Below, piece after piece: positions 53,759 through 62,358 of a stretch of 64,000 bases of DNA. Positions within the stretch are counted from its first letter, which is position 1. Every line of letters begins with the position of its first letter. The notes under the pieces were generated by a model. That model was not told the DNA's origin. It searched no databases and was given only the letters and a program-made list of their open reading frames with translations. Source of the DNA: Puia sp. GTDB taxonomy: Bacteria; Bacteroidota; Bacteroidia; Chitinophagales; Chitinophagaceae. The translations under genes and the position numbers were made by a program. The stretch is from positions 91,548 to 155,547 of the forward strand of contig JARLGZ010000275.1 of NCBI GenBank assembly GCA_031292515.1, written 5' to 3'.

Positions 53759-55501
53759 TTAATAGACATCTTTCAAATACCGGCCCGCCTCTTTTAATTC
53801 ATCTAAAAAAACGGCAGCCTGTGCATCGGTTTTGTTGCCTTGTTGTTTGATGATGTCCAGGAGTGTATTCTCGACATCCACACTCATGGGTTCTTTTGCG
53901 CCGCAAAGGTAGACATAGGCGCCCGTCTCCAGCCATTCGTAGAGGCGTGCTGCCTGTTTACGCATCTTATGCTGCACGTATACCTTTTCCGACTGGTCTC
54001 GGGAGAAAGCCGTGTTCACATGCGTCAATACGCCCGTCTGCAGCCAGTTCTGTATCTCTGTCTGGTACAGGAAGTCGGTTGTGAACCGCTGGTCGCCGAA
54101 GAAAAGCCAGTTTTTACCGGTGGCTCCCACGGCATCCCTCTCTGCCAGAAAGGAACGGAAAGGAGCGATGCCGGTGCCCGGCCCGATCATGATTATATCC
54201 TTATCCGCCGCAGGCAATTTGAATTGCGAGTTTTTGTGGACATAGAATTCCAGCGGTGCGTCAGCGGATAGTTGCGAGAGGGTATCGGAACAGAGCCCGT
54301 GTTTTCTTTCCCCGTTCACATCGAAAGTATCTTTCGCTACCGTGAGATGGACTTCGCCGGCGTGTGCCTCCGGCGAAGAAGAGATCGAATAGAGCCTGGG
54401 CGCGATAGGTTCAAGGATCCCGATGACCTCTTCAAATTGTGCGGTATCCTTTACCGGGTAGATCTTCAGCAGGTCGAGCAGGCCGATCTTCGTTTCAGGG
54501 ATTTCCTGTCTGACCAGGGCGGCATATTTATTCACGACGCGCTCCGGCAGATAAACGATATTCAGTTTTTTCTTCAGGAGCGTAAACAATGTCAATTCTT
54601 CGTTTCTCCAGGGCACCGTACGTAACGGATCGATGCCGGTCAGCGCGACAATGGCGTCAACCGTCGCCAGCGGATTTTCCGGGATAATACCGATTGAATC
54701 TCCGGGCTGATAGTCGATATCTTCAGCGGCGATCTCCAGGTGATAGGTCTGTTTGCCTGATCCCAGGTCATTCAGGTTGATATTGGAGAGCACCCTTCCG
54801 GTAAAGGTCTTTCGCCCCGCCGCTTTCCGGGTCGCGGCGACGGCCGTGGTGGCCGCTGCGGCCGGGCTGCCTGCATTGTTTAGTTTCTGGAGCACTTCTG
54901 CAAACCAGTTGTCGGCTTCCTGTTCGTAGTCCGTATCGCATTTTTGAAGATATACGATCCGTTCGGCTCCCAGTTTGTGAAATTGCTGGTCTACGTCTTC
55001 CCCCGTTTTGCAAAAGAGGGGATAGGACGTGTCCCCCAACGCCAGCACTCCATATTTCATCTTCTCAAGGCGGAACCCGTTCTGGTGGATATGATCGTAG
55101 AATTTTTTTGCTGCGGCCGGGGGTTCCCCATCCCCTTGTGTGCTGATCACCGTGAAGAAATATTCCTCTCTCGGGAGATCGGCCACCCTGTATTGATCCA
55201 GTCCGACCAGCTTTGCATTAATGCCGCTTTTCTTGGCTTTGGCGGCAAAATCGGTGGCCAGCCTCTTGGCATTGCCTGTTTCCGTCCCATAGGCAATGGT
55301 GATTTTATTGACACTTGCTTTTGCCGGAGACGATGTTCCGGTTGCGCCTGCAGGATGGCTTTGTTCGGCAGCGCCGGAAGCCCCGGTAGTGGTCGAGAGG
55401 ATGCCGGCCAGGTAGCCGTTCAGCCAGATCAACTCTTCCCTTGAAGAACCGGCGATCAATTCCTGTATTATCTTCAATTTTGGCGCTGTCAGCATATTCA
55501 T
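53759..55501 (-). CDS. cysJ: Sulfite reductase (NADPH) flavoprotein alpha-component
   Basis: 580-residue electron-transfer subunit. The flavodoxin domain (about 65-205) has ITIAYGTETGNAKRLATDFA and STQGDGEPPAAAKKFYDHIH. The FAD domain has YQPGDSIGIIPEN and the RLYSISSSPEAH motif. The NADPH domain has GPGTGIAPFRSFLAERDAVG and ends YLKDVY, the usual CysJ end. An Ala/Thr-rich linker (AAAATTAVAATRKAAG) joins the flavodoxin and FAD parts. It feeds electrons from NADPH to CysI, the next gene. Confidence 0.96.
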   Translation of the reverse strand: MNMLTAPKLKIIQELIAGSSREELIWLNGYLAGILSTTTGASGAAEQSHPAGATGTSSPAKASVNKITIAYGTETGNAKRLATDFAAKAKKSGINAKLVGLDQYRVADLPREEYFFTVISTQGDGEPPAAAKKFYDHIHQNGFRLEKMKYGVLALGDTSYPLFCKTGEDVDQQFHKLGAERIVYLQKCDTDYEQEADNWFAEVLQKLNNAGSPAAAATTAVAATRKAAGRKTFTGRVLSNINLNDLGSGKQTYHLEIAAEDIDYQPGDSIGIIPENPLATVDAIVALTGIDPLRTVPWRNEELTLFTLLKKKLNIVYLPERVVNKYAALVRQEIPETKIGLLDLLKIYPVKDTAQFEEVIGILEPIAPRLYSISSSPEAHAGEVHLTVAKDTFDVNGERKHGLCSDTLSQLSADAPLEFYVHKNSQFKLPAADKDIIMIGPGTGIAPFRSFLAERDAVGATGKNWLFFGDQRFTTDFLYQTEIQNWLQTGVLTHVNTAFSRDQSEKVYVQHKMRKQAARLYEWLETGAYVYLCGAKEPMSVDVENTLLDIIKQQGNKTDAQAAVFLDELKEAGRYLKDVY

Positions 55502-55564
55502 TTCTTTTATACTTGTATAAATTTTTTCAAGTCAGCCGGCTCTCATACGGGTCAGGCTCCCTTC

Positions 55565-56389
55565 CTAAGCCCTCTTCGTTATTACCGCCTTCTCATTCAC
55601 TGGTTTAAAATAGGCTTCCTTGCTTTTACCGTTGGCTATCCATTGAAACTGCTCATGCAGGGCTACGGTCTTCCCGATAATGATCAGGCTGGGAGAGACA
55701 TACCGGCTGTTTCCCCATTTTTCCGGATATTCGTGAATTTTACAGTGATATACCTGCTGATTGGGCGTCGTCGCCTGTTCGATGACCGCAAGGTGTTTAT
55801 CGGTACCGATGCCAAATTCTACCAATGTCGACACCAGCGAATCCAGCGTATCGGAAGACATATAAAACACCAGGGTATCGTCGGTGTGCGCCAACTCCTG
55901 CCAGTAGCTGTCTTCCAAAAGGTCTTTTTTATAATAGGTCAGGAGGCGGACCGCCTTTGAGTGGTCTCTTGCCGTCAGCGGGATGCCGGAATAAGCAGCA
56001 GCTCCCGAAGCGGCCGTGATGCCGGGGATGATTTCATAGGGAATACCCTGTCCTGAAAGGGTCTGCAATTCATCCAGAATATTGGAGAAGATCGAGACGT
56101 CTCCGCCTTTCAAGCGAACCACCAGCTTGTTTTGCAAAGCATATTCCACCAGCAGCTCATTGATGACGGACTGCGGGGTGGACGCTCCTTTACGGCATTG
56201 CTTCCCCACCGGGAGAATCAGCGCATGGGGGTTCACATATTCATCCAGGATTATATCGCTTACCAGCCGGTCCGCTATCACGACGTCTGCCTGTTGCAGA
56301 TAGCGCAGGGCCTTCAGGGTCAGCAATTCCGGGTCCCCGGGGCCTGCGCCCGCGAAAATCACCCGTCCTGTATGTTTCTGCTCGCTCAT
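55565..56389 (-). CDS. cobA: Uroporphyrinogen-III C-methyltransferase
   Basis: 274-residue SAM-dependent enzyme making precorrin-2 from uroporphyrinogen III. Family motifs are VIFAGAGPGDPELLTLKALR, VVIADRLVSD, VVRLKGGDVSIF and ITAASGAAAYSGIPLTARDH. Being between cysN and cysJ, and without other cobalamin genes, it serves siroheme synthesis for sulfite reductase; the next steps would be done by the fused domain at 47241-48803. Length is normal for the single-domain form. Confidence 0.96.
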   Translation of the reverse strand: MSEQKHTGRVIFAGAGPGDPELLTLKALRYLQQADVVIADRLVSDIILDEYVNPHALILPVGKQCRKGASTPQSVINELLVEYALQNKLVVRLKGGDVSIFSNILDELQTLSGQGIPYEIIPGITAASGAAAYSGIPLTARDHSKAVRLLTYYKKDLLEDSYWQELAHTDDTLVFYMSSDTLDSLVSTLVEFGIGTDKHLAVIEQATTPNQQVYHCKIHEYPEKWGNSRYVSPSLIIIGKTVALHEQFQWIANGKSKEAYFKPVNEKAVITKRA

Positions 56390-56479
56390 TATTCAGTTTA
56401 TTTTATTGCGCGCTCAATCGATCACTCATCACTTTTGTTCATTACAATCACCTATCACCGTCCCTTCTTTGTCTTTCGT

Positions 56480-56580
56480 TGCCTTTACCATTTCATCCCA
56501 AACACTCACTGATTACTTGCCAATTACCATCCAACACTCACTATTGATTACTCACTACTCACTACTGACTATTCACTACT
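56480..56580. repeat. TGAGT-type repeat tract after cysN
   Basis: Read on the minus strand, the cysN stop codon runs into TAGTGAATAGTCAGTAGTGA and further TGAGTAGTGAGTAATCA units for about 80 bp. It belongs to the same element family as 47134-47236 and 57838-57879. Confidence 0.7.
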
Positions 56581-57817
56581 GTATCATACAAGCTCCGACG
56601 GTCACGTTGCTGGTCTCGTCGATCAGAATCGCGCCTCCGTTCACCCGCAAATCCTTGTAGGAGTCGAAGGGGAGGGGTGTGGCCGTCCGTATCCGTGCCT
56701 TTACGATATCGTTCAGGCCGGCCTGGTCCGCGGAGTGATTTTTTTCCAGCGTGTTCACGTCCAGTTTGTACGCTATCTCTTTTACGACGCTCCGTACCCG
56801 GCGACTGCCAATCTGCAAAAGGTATTTATTACCTTCTGTCAGGGGCTTGCTGTCCATCCAGCACAACAGAACATCGAGGTCCTGTTCTACCCGGGGATGA
56901 TCGCCCGATCTGACGATCAGGTCGCCCCGGCTGACGTCGATATCGTCTTCCAGGTGCAGGATCACGCTTTGAGGGGCAAATGCCTCTTCCACCTCCTTAC
57001 CGCCCACTTCGATGGCCTTTATCCTGCTGGAAGTTCCCGCCGGCAAAACCGTGACGGATTCCCCTTTTTTATAGATTCCGCTTATGATCTTTCCCGCATA
57101 TCCCCGGTAGTCATGCAAATCCTCCGTCTGGGGCCGGATCACGTATTGAACCGGGAGGCGGGCATGTGTGAGATCTATATCTTTTGCCACCTGGACATTC
57201 TCCAGCAGCTCAAGTAGGGTGCCTCCTTCGAACCAGGACAGGCTATCGGACTTCTCTACGATATTATCTCCTTTCAGGGCGCTTATCGGCAAATAGGTGA
57301 CCTCTTTTAACTCGAGTGTCCTGGCAATCTCGGCATAGTCGATGGCAATATTATTGAACACGTCCTGCGAATAATCTACAAGGTCCATCTTATTGATGGC
57401 CACTACTACATGGGGAATATTCAGCAGGGAGGCTATGATGGAGTGCCGCCGGGTCTGTTCCACCACGCCATTGCGGGCATCAACGAGGATGATGATCAGG
57501 CTGGCATTGGAGGCTCCCGTTACCATATTGCGCGTGTACTGTATATGTCCCGGCGCATCCGCGATGATGAACTTTCTGTTGGGCGTCGAAAAGTATTTAT
57601 AAGCGACATCGATCGTGATCCCCTGTTCCCTTTCCGCCCGGAGCCCGTCAGTCAGGAGGGCCAGGTCGATTCCACCGTCTTCTTTATTCCTGCTTTGTTT
57701 TTCCAGCGCTTCCAGCTGATCGATCAATATGCTCTTGCTGTCGTACAGCAGACGGCCTATCAACGTACTTTTCCCGTCGTCTACGCTGCCTGCCGTTATA
57801 AATCTTAATAAATCCAT
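56576..57817 (-). CDS. cysN: Sulfate adenylyltransferase subunit 1 (GTPase)
   Basis: 413-residue GTPase that drives CysD to form adenosine 5'-phosphosulfate (APS). GTP motifs: AGSVDDGKSTLIGRLLYDSK, DAPGHIQYTRNMVTGASNAS and INKMDLVDYS. Beta-barrel domains follow. There is no APS kinase (CysC) domain at the C-terminus, consistent with direct APS reduction by the CysH here. It is 59 bp downstream of cysD. The stop codon is made by the first bases of the repeat tract. Confidence 0.97.
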   Translation of the reverse strand: MDLLRFITAGSVDDGKSTLIGRLLYDSKSILIDQLEALEKQSRNKEDGGIDLALLTDGLRAEREQGITIDVAYKYFSTPNRKFIIADAPGHIQYTRNMVTGASNASLIIILVDARNGVVEQTRRHSIIASLLNIPHVVVAINKMDLVDYSQDVFNNIAIDYAEIARTLELKEVTYLPISALKGDNIVEKSDSLSWFEGGTLLELLENVQVAKDIDLTHARLPVQYVIRPQTEDLHDYRGYAGKIISGIYKKGESVTVLPAGTSSRIKAIEVGGKEVEEAFAPQSVILHLEDDIDVSRGDLIVRSGDHPRVEQDLDVLLCWMDSKPLTEGNKYLLQIGSRRVRSVVKEIAYKLDVNTLEKNHSADQAGLNDIVKARIRTATPLPFDSYKDLRVNGGAILIDETSNVTVGACMIQ

Positions 57818-57837
57818 TTTATCAAATTATTATAGCA

Positions 57838-57879
57838 TTTTATTACTCTATTGAGTCTCTCACCACTGACAACTCACTA
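57838..57879. repeat. TGAGT-type repeat after cysD
   Basis: On the minus strand the cysD stop is followed by TGAGTTGTCAGTGGTGAGAG, matching the elements after cysN and the siroheme/TSUP fusion. Confidence 0.7.
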
Positions 57880-58785
57880 AAAATATCCGTTCTTCTTCCT
57901 GTCTTCCATGGCGGCTTCCGAGATTCGGTCGTCAATCCTGGTTTCACCCCTTTCGCTGGTTTTGGTGGCGGTGATCTCGCGGATGATGTCTTCGATGCTG
58001 AAGGCTACGGATTCTACGGCAGCTGTACAGGTCATATCACCTACCGTGCGATACCGGACCTGTTTTTTCGAGATCTTGTCTCCTTCATCCAACCGTATGA
58101 AAGGGGAGACGGCTACCAGTTGTCCCTCGTGCTCCAGCACTTCCCGCTCATGCGCGAAATAAATGGAAGGGAGTTCGATATGCTCGCGCCGGATATAATT
58201 CCAGACATCGAGTTCGGTCCAGTTACTGATCGGGAACGCCCTTACATTTTCTCCTTTTTGGATCTTGCCATTATAGATATTCCATAATTCCGGTCTTTGT
58301 CTTTTGGGGTCCCATCCTCCGAATTCGTCCCTGACAGAGAAGATCCTCTCTTTGGCCCTGGCTTTTTCCTCGTCGCGCCGGGCGCCGCCTATCAGTGCGT
58401 CAAATTCAAATTCCTCGATGGTATCCAGCAGGGTAAATGTTTGGAGCGCGTTGCGACTCGCAAATTTTCCTTTTGGTTCGGTAAGGTTTTTTGATTTGAT
58501 GGTATCACCGACATTGCGAACGATCAGCCTTTCCCCCAATCTTTGAGCCAGTGCATCCCGGTAGGCCAGGGCTTCGGGGAAATTATGTCCCGTGTCAATA
58601 TGCACCAGCGGGAAGGGGAATTTCCCCGGGCGGAACGCCTTGAGCGCAAGTTGCACCAGGGTAATGGAATCCTTTCCTCCGCTAAACAATAGCGCCGGCC
58701 GCTCAAACTGACCGGCTACTTCACGCATAATGTGAATGGCCTCCGATTCAAGCTGGTCCAGATAATCTAATTGATAATTGCTCAT
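57877..58785 (-). CDS. cysD: Sulfate adenylyltransferase subunit 2
   Basis: 302-residue ATP sulfurylase catalytic subunit. The PP-loop is LLFSGGKDSITLVQLALKAF, and other family segments are VHIDTGHNFPEALAYRD, LIGGARRDEEKARAKERIFS, FPISNWTELDVWNYI and YRTVGDMTCTAAVES. It works with CysN, encoded next. It starts 12 bp after cysH. Confidence 0.98.
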   Translation of the reverse strand: MSNYQLDYLDQLESEAIHIMREVAGQFERPALLFSGGKDSITLVQLALKAFRPGKFPFPLVHIDTGHNFPEALAYRDALAQRLGERLIVRNVGDTIKSKNLTEPKGKFASRNALQTFTLLDTIEEFEFDALIGGARRDEEKARAKERIFSVRDEFGGWDPKRQRPELWNIYNGKIQKGENVRAFPISNWTELDVWNYIRREHIELPSIYFAHEREVLEHEGQLVAVSPFIRLDEGDKISKKQVRYRTVGDMTCTAAVESVAFSIEDIIREITATKTSERGETRIDDRISEAAMEDRKKNGYF

Positions 58786-58797
58786 AAATATTTTGTT

Positions 58798-59517
58798 CTA
58801 TTTAACATGCAGCCCGCACTCTTTCTTACTTGTATCTTCCCACCACCACCTGCCTGCGCGAAAGTCTTCCCCCGGCCGGATCGCCCGCGTACAGGGGGCG
58901 CAGCCGATGCTTACAAAGCCCCTGTCGTGTAAAACATTGTAAGGAATATTATGGCGGTCTATATAATCCCTGACTTCCGCTGTTGTCCATTGCAGGAGCG
59001 GGTTGTATTTAATCACTTTATTGCTGTCGTCCCATTCGAGCAATGGCAGGTCCTGTCTTTCGGGAGAGTGTTCCGCCCGAAGACCGGTTATCCAAACCGC
59101 GTGGCCCTTCAGCGCCCGGCGCAATGGCTCGACCTTTCTGATATGACAGCAACCTTTGCGATTTGCCAGGGATTCATAAAAGGCATTCGGGCCTTTTTCG
59201 TTCAGGTATTTCTCCAGCAATCCGCGATCGGGATAATACGCTTTTATGCGGGTATTGTATTTTTCGTTCGTACTGCTCCAGACAGAATAGGTCTCGGCAA
59301 ATAACCGTCCGGTATCGAGCGTGAAAATAGTAACGGGCAGGTCGTTGGAGAGGATATCATGTGTGATGACCTGGTCCTCAATACTGAAACTGGTCGATAA
59401 GGCCACCCTGCCGGGAAATTCCGCGGAAAGGAAGGCGATGGCTTCCGGGATCGTTAACGAACTGAATCTTTCTGTTAAGTCGGGTATGAGTTCTTGTATT
59501 TGTATTGCAGTGTCCAT
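58798..59517 (-). CDS. cysH: Assimilatory adenylyl-sulfate (APS) reductase
   Basis: 239-residue thioredoxin- or glutathione-dependent reductase making sulfite. The catalytic Cys is in the C-terminal ECGLH motif. The pairs KGCCHIRK and CAPCTRAIRPG supply four Cys that bind the [4Fe-4S] cluster of APS reductases, absent from the E. coli-type PAPS enzyme. With no APS kinase in this locus, APS is likely the substrate. First structural gene of the cysHDN-cobA-cysJI run. Upstream lie a Cys-codon-rich leader ORF and a perfect TAnnTTTG box. Confidence 0.95.
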   Translation of the reverse strand: MDTAIQIQELIPDLTERFSSLTIPEAIAFLSAEFPGRVALSTSFSIEDQVITHDILSNDLPVTIFTLDTGRLFAETYSVWSSTNEKYNTRIKAYYPDRGLLEKYLNEKGPNAFYESLANRKGCCHIRKVEPLRRALKGHAVWITGLRAEHSPERQDLPLLEWDDSNKVIKYNPLLQWTTAEVRDYIDRHNIPYNVLHDRGFVSIGCAPCTRAIRPGEDFRAGRWWWEDTSKKECGLHVK

Positions 59518-59577
59518 ACTGGTGGTGGTTGATTTCGAAAAATATGTCTACGGGAGGCAATAATGGATAGACAAGGA

Positions 59578-59649
59578 TCAGCAACAACAACAGGTGTTGC
59601 TACAGCAAAAGGACACATACAAATTACTAAGCGAAGAAGGAATAATCAT
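59578..59649 (-). CDS. Polycysteine leader peptide ORF upstream of cysH
   Basis: 23-codon ORF starting MIIPSSLSNLYVSF and ending CCSNTCCCC-stop: six of the last nine residues are Cys. The -7 box TATCTTTG lies 22 nt upstream, giving a 5' leader of about 15-20 nt. The stop is 60 nt before the cysH start. The Cys-codon region can fold as AGCAACA...TGTTGCT. By analogy with polycysteine ORFs upstream of sulfur operons in mycobacteria, the ribosome would pause here when Cys-tRNA is scarce and change expression of the downstream operon. No Rho-independent terminator follows, so control would be at translation or by Rho. The stretch lies outside any longer gene. Confidence 0.7.
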   Translation of the reverse strand: MIIPSSLSNLYVSFCCSNTCCCC

Positions 59650-59671
59650 TTCAGTCTACCGTTGTGATCGA

Positions 59672-59679
59672 CAAAGATA
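59672..59679 (-). promoter_or_regulatory. -7 promoter element of the cysHDN-cobA-cysJI operon
   Basis: TATCTTTG on the minus strand, a perfect TAnnTTTG match just upstream of the polycysteine leader. A clear -33 TTTG is not seen at the usual distance. Confidence 0.65.
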
Positions 59680-59749
59680 GAACGGAAAATCGAATTTGCC
59701 CGATTTTTCCTTGATAAATATTAAATATAGATTAATATATAACTATATA

Positions 59750-62320
59750 TTATTGATTTTTAATGGACAGTGTTCTGCCGCTTCGTCCGTTCGTGGCAAA
59801 GGCCTTTAGTTTGACAATGCCTTTCCCGGTGATAGGAGCCTCATAAGTCCTGCTCTGAAGAGTAGGTTCCGTGCCATCGGTAGTATAATGGATGGAAAGG
59901 CCCGGTATCTGGTTGTTGGCAAGCAGACCTTCGCCGGTTATCGAGGCTCCTACGGACGGAATGCGGTAATTGAATCCTCCGGAATAATAGTCCAGGCGGG
60001 GAAGTTCCCGCTTGCCTACCCGGTTGATGAATCCTGACCATGCCTGTCTGTACAAGCTCTTGCTTTTTTGCAGGTCTTTTTCTGTCGCCCAATCGGGGTC
60101 GCTTGCCCAGGCTCGTTCAGCGAGACCCAGTAGTTTCGGTAACAACATATATTCCAGCCTTTCAGGACCCCGCACGTTTTCAGCCCAGAGCAGACCCTGT
60201 ATTCCCGCGATATTCGATTTTCCGTAGTCCGTCAGCCTGTCTTTGCCCAGGAAATAGGAGGGGTCCACCGGGTTGCCTTTACGGTCTTCCGTTGAATTTT
60301 TGTAGTAATCAAAGGGGATAAAGTAGAAGGGCTTGTCCAGGTCCAGGAATCCGCCCCAATAGTAGCCGGCTTCATCCGCGGATTTGGTATAGGCGAGGTC
60401 GAAATAGAGGTTACTCACGCAGGACAATACAACCTTATAGCCTGCATTGGCAATCCGGTAGGGGAGGTCTTCGCTTCCGGATCCGATCATGTTATTCCAT
60501 ACATGTACCCTGATATTTTCATTGGCCAGGGTAGGGTTGGGGATCATCTGCTTGTTGCCATCCAATACGGTTTTGCGCATCGCGACTTCCTCCCAGCCGG
60601 AAAGGAACAAACCGCGGTTGTGCAACATCGTGTTAAGCTTGTCGAAATAATAATACCACAGATCGTCCGTGTTCTTTAACCGGGCGTCGCTTTTGAGGAG
60701 CGCCTGGCAAATAGGGGACTGTTCCCAGACCCCGGCCGGCACTTCGTCTCCGCCAAAATGAATGGTCTCGAGCGGCGCGCCGGCCTCTTTGTACATGGCG
60801 ATCAGTTCGTCGGCGACCTTCTCCAGGAAGCGATAGGCGGACGGACGCGCCACGCAGATGACATTGTCCGACCACATTTGTGCGGAACTGTATATCGACC
60901 GGTCTTCCGGATCGCGAAGGAGGTACTGCTCCGCTTCTTCTTTTTTCCCTTCTTTTATCAGTCTTTCGTAGCGTGCGTCCATGGCTTTTACCGCGGCGCG
61001 GGCATGCCCTGGCGATTCCACTTCCGGGATGACCTGGATATGACGGTCCCTGGCATATTTCAGGATCTCTATAAAATCCTGCCGTGTATAATAGCCTGTC
61101 CCAAACGAGTGGTCCGGATCCGGGCCATCCCCATAGGAAGCAGGCAAAAACTCCTTGCTGTCCGTGGTATATCCACGCCTGGCTCCCACGCCGGTCAGTT
61201 CGGGCAGGGAGGGAATCTCTATTCGCCATCCTTCGTCGTCGCTGAAATGCAGATGAAGGGCATTCAATTTGTAGAGCGCCATGACATCCAATACCTTGAG
61301 CATTTCTTTCTTCGTCTGGAAATTTCTGGCAATATCCACCAGCAGGCTTCTGAAACCAAAGCGGGGTTTGTCTTTTACGGTAACGGAAGGGATCCGTATA
61401 GCGGTTTGCCTGGCTGACCAGGACGATGGAGGGAGGAGAGATTGCAGCGATTGGATCCCGTAAAAGATGCCGGCCGGCCCACCCGCGGCTATCGTAATGC
61501 CCTCAGGGGTGACGTTCAGTTCATAGGCTTCGTCGGGGAGGTCTTTTTTCTGCAAGAGAATAGAACCTTTCCCGCCCGCCATACTATTGCCGGTGAGGTC
61601 GCCTTTGGCTGTTACCGCCTTTTTTCCGAAGAACGCCGTCCATTGATCAGCCAGCCAGCCGGCTTCGCGGTCGAAGGCGGGGTCGGTATTTATGATCTGT
61701 GTAGAAGCGGTCGCGGTAAACTCCCCGGCATTCTCCTGGTAGGAGGCTGGTGTCGGGAAGATCTTCGTCAGCCTGTCGGCCGGGATATCCGTCGATTCGG
61801 TATTCCGGCTGTATAATATTTCGGGGGTCAGCAGACCGATAGTGGTATCCGTGATGGGCAGGACGGTATAGTCGCGGATGGGGATCCCTGCTTTAGGTTG
61901 CGCATCCCATACCAGGAAGGGGGCAGTGGGGATATCGGACGCATTGAGCGCGATATCCCCCGTCAGGAATTCCACCCGGATCGAGTCTTTCGGTTTTATC
62001 CCCTTGAAGGAGGGCAGGGGAGAAAGCCGGAAGATATCTCCGTTCAGGTGTTCGATGCGCATGTCACCGGTCACGGAATTTGCCAGGACCTCCTGGTTGT
62101 CGTTAAAATACAAAACCCATCCCGATGCAGGCAGAGGCGTCTTCCCGGTGTTGATGATCGTAAAGGAGGAAAGGAACTGCGGTTGCTTCCGGTAGTTATT
62201 GGCTATGAGTTCCCATCTGAGCGACAATTTGCGGGTATCGAATCCACTACTCCGTTTTTGTGCAAAGAGGGCCGTGGAAATACTTAAAAGCATCAGGAAG
62301 GGAAGAAGGGGTCTTAACAT
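59750..62320 (-). CDS. Glycoside hydrolase family 20 beta-N-acetylhexosaminidase
   Basis: 856-residue exported enzyme removing terminal GlcNAc/GalNAc from chitin fragments or glycoconjugates. A signal peptide is followed by an N-terminal carbohydrate-binding domain (about 30-160; LSLRWELIANNYRKQPQFLS, ASGWVLYFND), the GH20b domain (about 180-320), the catalytic barrel (about 325-700) with GWRIEIPSLPELTGVGARRG, the acid pair in TIHFGGDEVPAGVW, and a C-terminal Fn3-like/chitobiase end. The length matches chitobiase-type enzymes. It is 38 bp downstream of the DUF2723 gene on the same strand. Confidence 0.95.
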   Translation of the reverse strand: MLRPLLPFLMLLSISTALFAQKRSSGFDTRKLSLRWELIANNYRKQPQFLSSFTIINTGKTPLPASGWVLYFNDNQEVLANSVTGDMRIEHLNGDIFRLSPLPSFKGIKPKDSIRVEFLTGDIALNASDIPTAPFLVWDAQPKAGIPIRDYTVLPITDTTIGLLTPEILYSRNTESTDIPADRLTKIFPTPASYQENAGEFTATASTQIINTDPAFDREAGWLADQWTAFFGKKAVTAKGDLTGNSMAGGKGSILLQKKDLPDEAYELNVTPEGITIAAGGPAGIFYGIQSLQSLLPPSSWSARQTAIRIPSVTVKDKPRFGFRSLLVDIARNFQTKKEMLKVLDVMALYKLNALHLHFSDDEGWRIEIPSLPELTGVGARRGYTTDSKEFLPASYGDGPDPDHSFGTGYYTRQDFIEILKYARDRHIQVIPEVESPGHARAAVKAMDARYERLIKEGKKEEAEQYLLRDPEDRSIYSSAQMWSDNVICVARPSAYRFLEKVADELIAMYKEAGAPLETIHFGGDEVPAGVWEQSPICQALLKSDARLKNTDDLWYYYFDKLNTMLHNRGLFLSGWEEVAMRKTVLDGNKQMIPNPTLANENIRVHVWNNMIGSGSEDLPYRIANAGYKVVLSCVSNLYFDLAYTKSADEAGYYWGGFLDLDKPFYFIPFDYYKNSTEDRKGNPVDPSYFLGKDRLTDYGKSNIAGIQGLLWAENVRGPERLEYMLLPKLLGLAERAWASDPDWATEKDLQKSKSLYRQAWSGFINRVGKRELPRLDYYSGGFNYRIPSVGASITGEGLLANNQIPGLSIHYTTDGTEPTLQSRTYEAPITGKGIVKLKAFATNGRSGRTLSIKNQ

Positions 62321-62358
62321 CGGTCTGGCTATTGTGTCAGTGATTCAATATTATAAAA

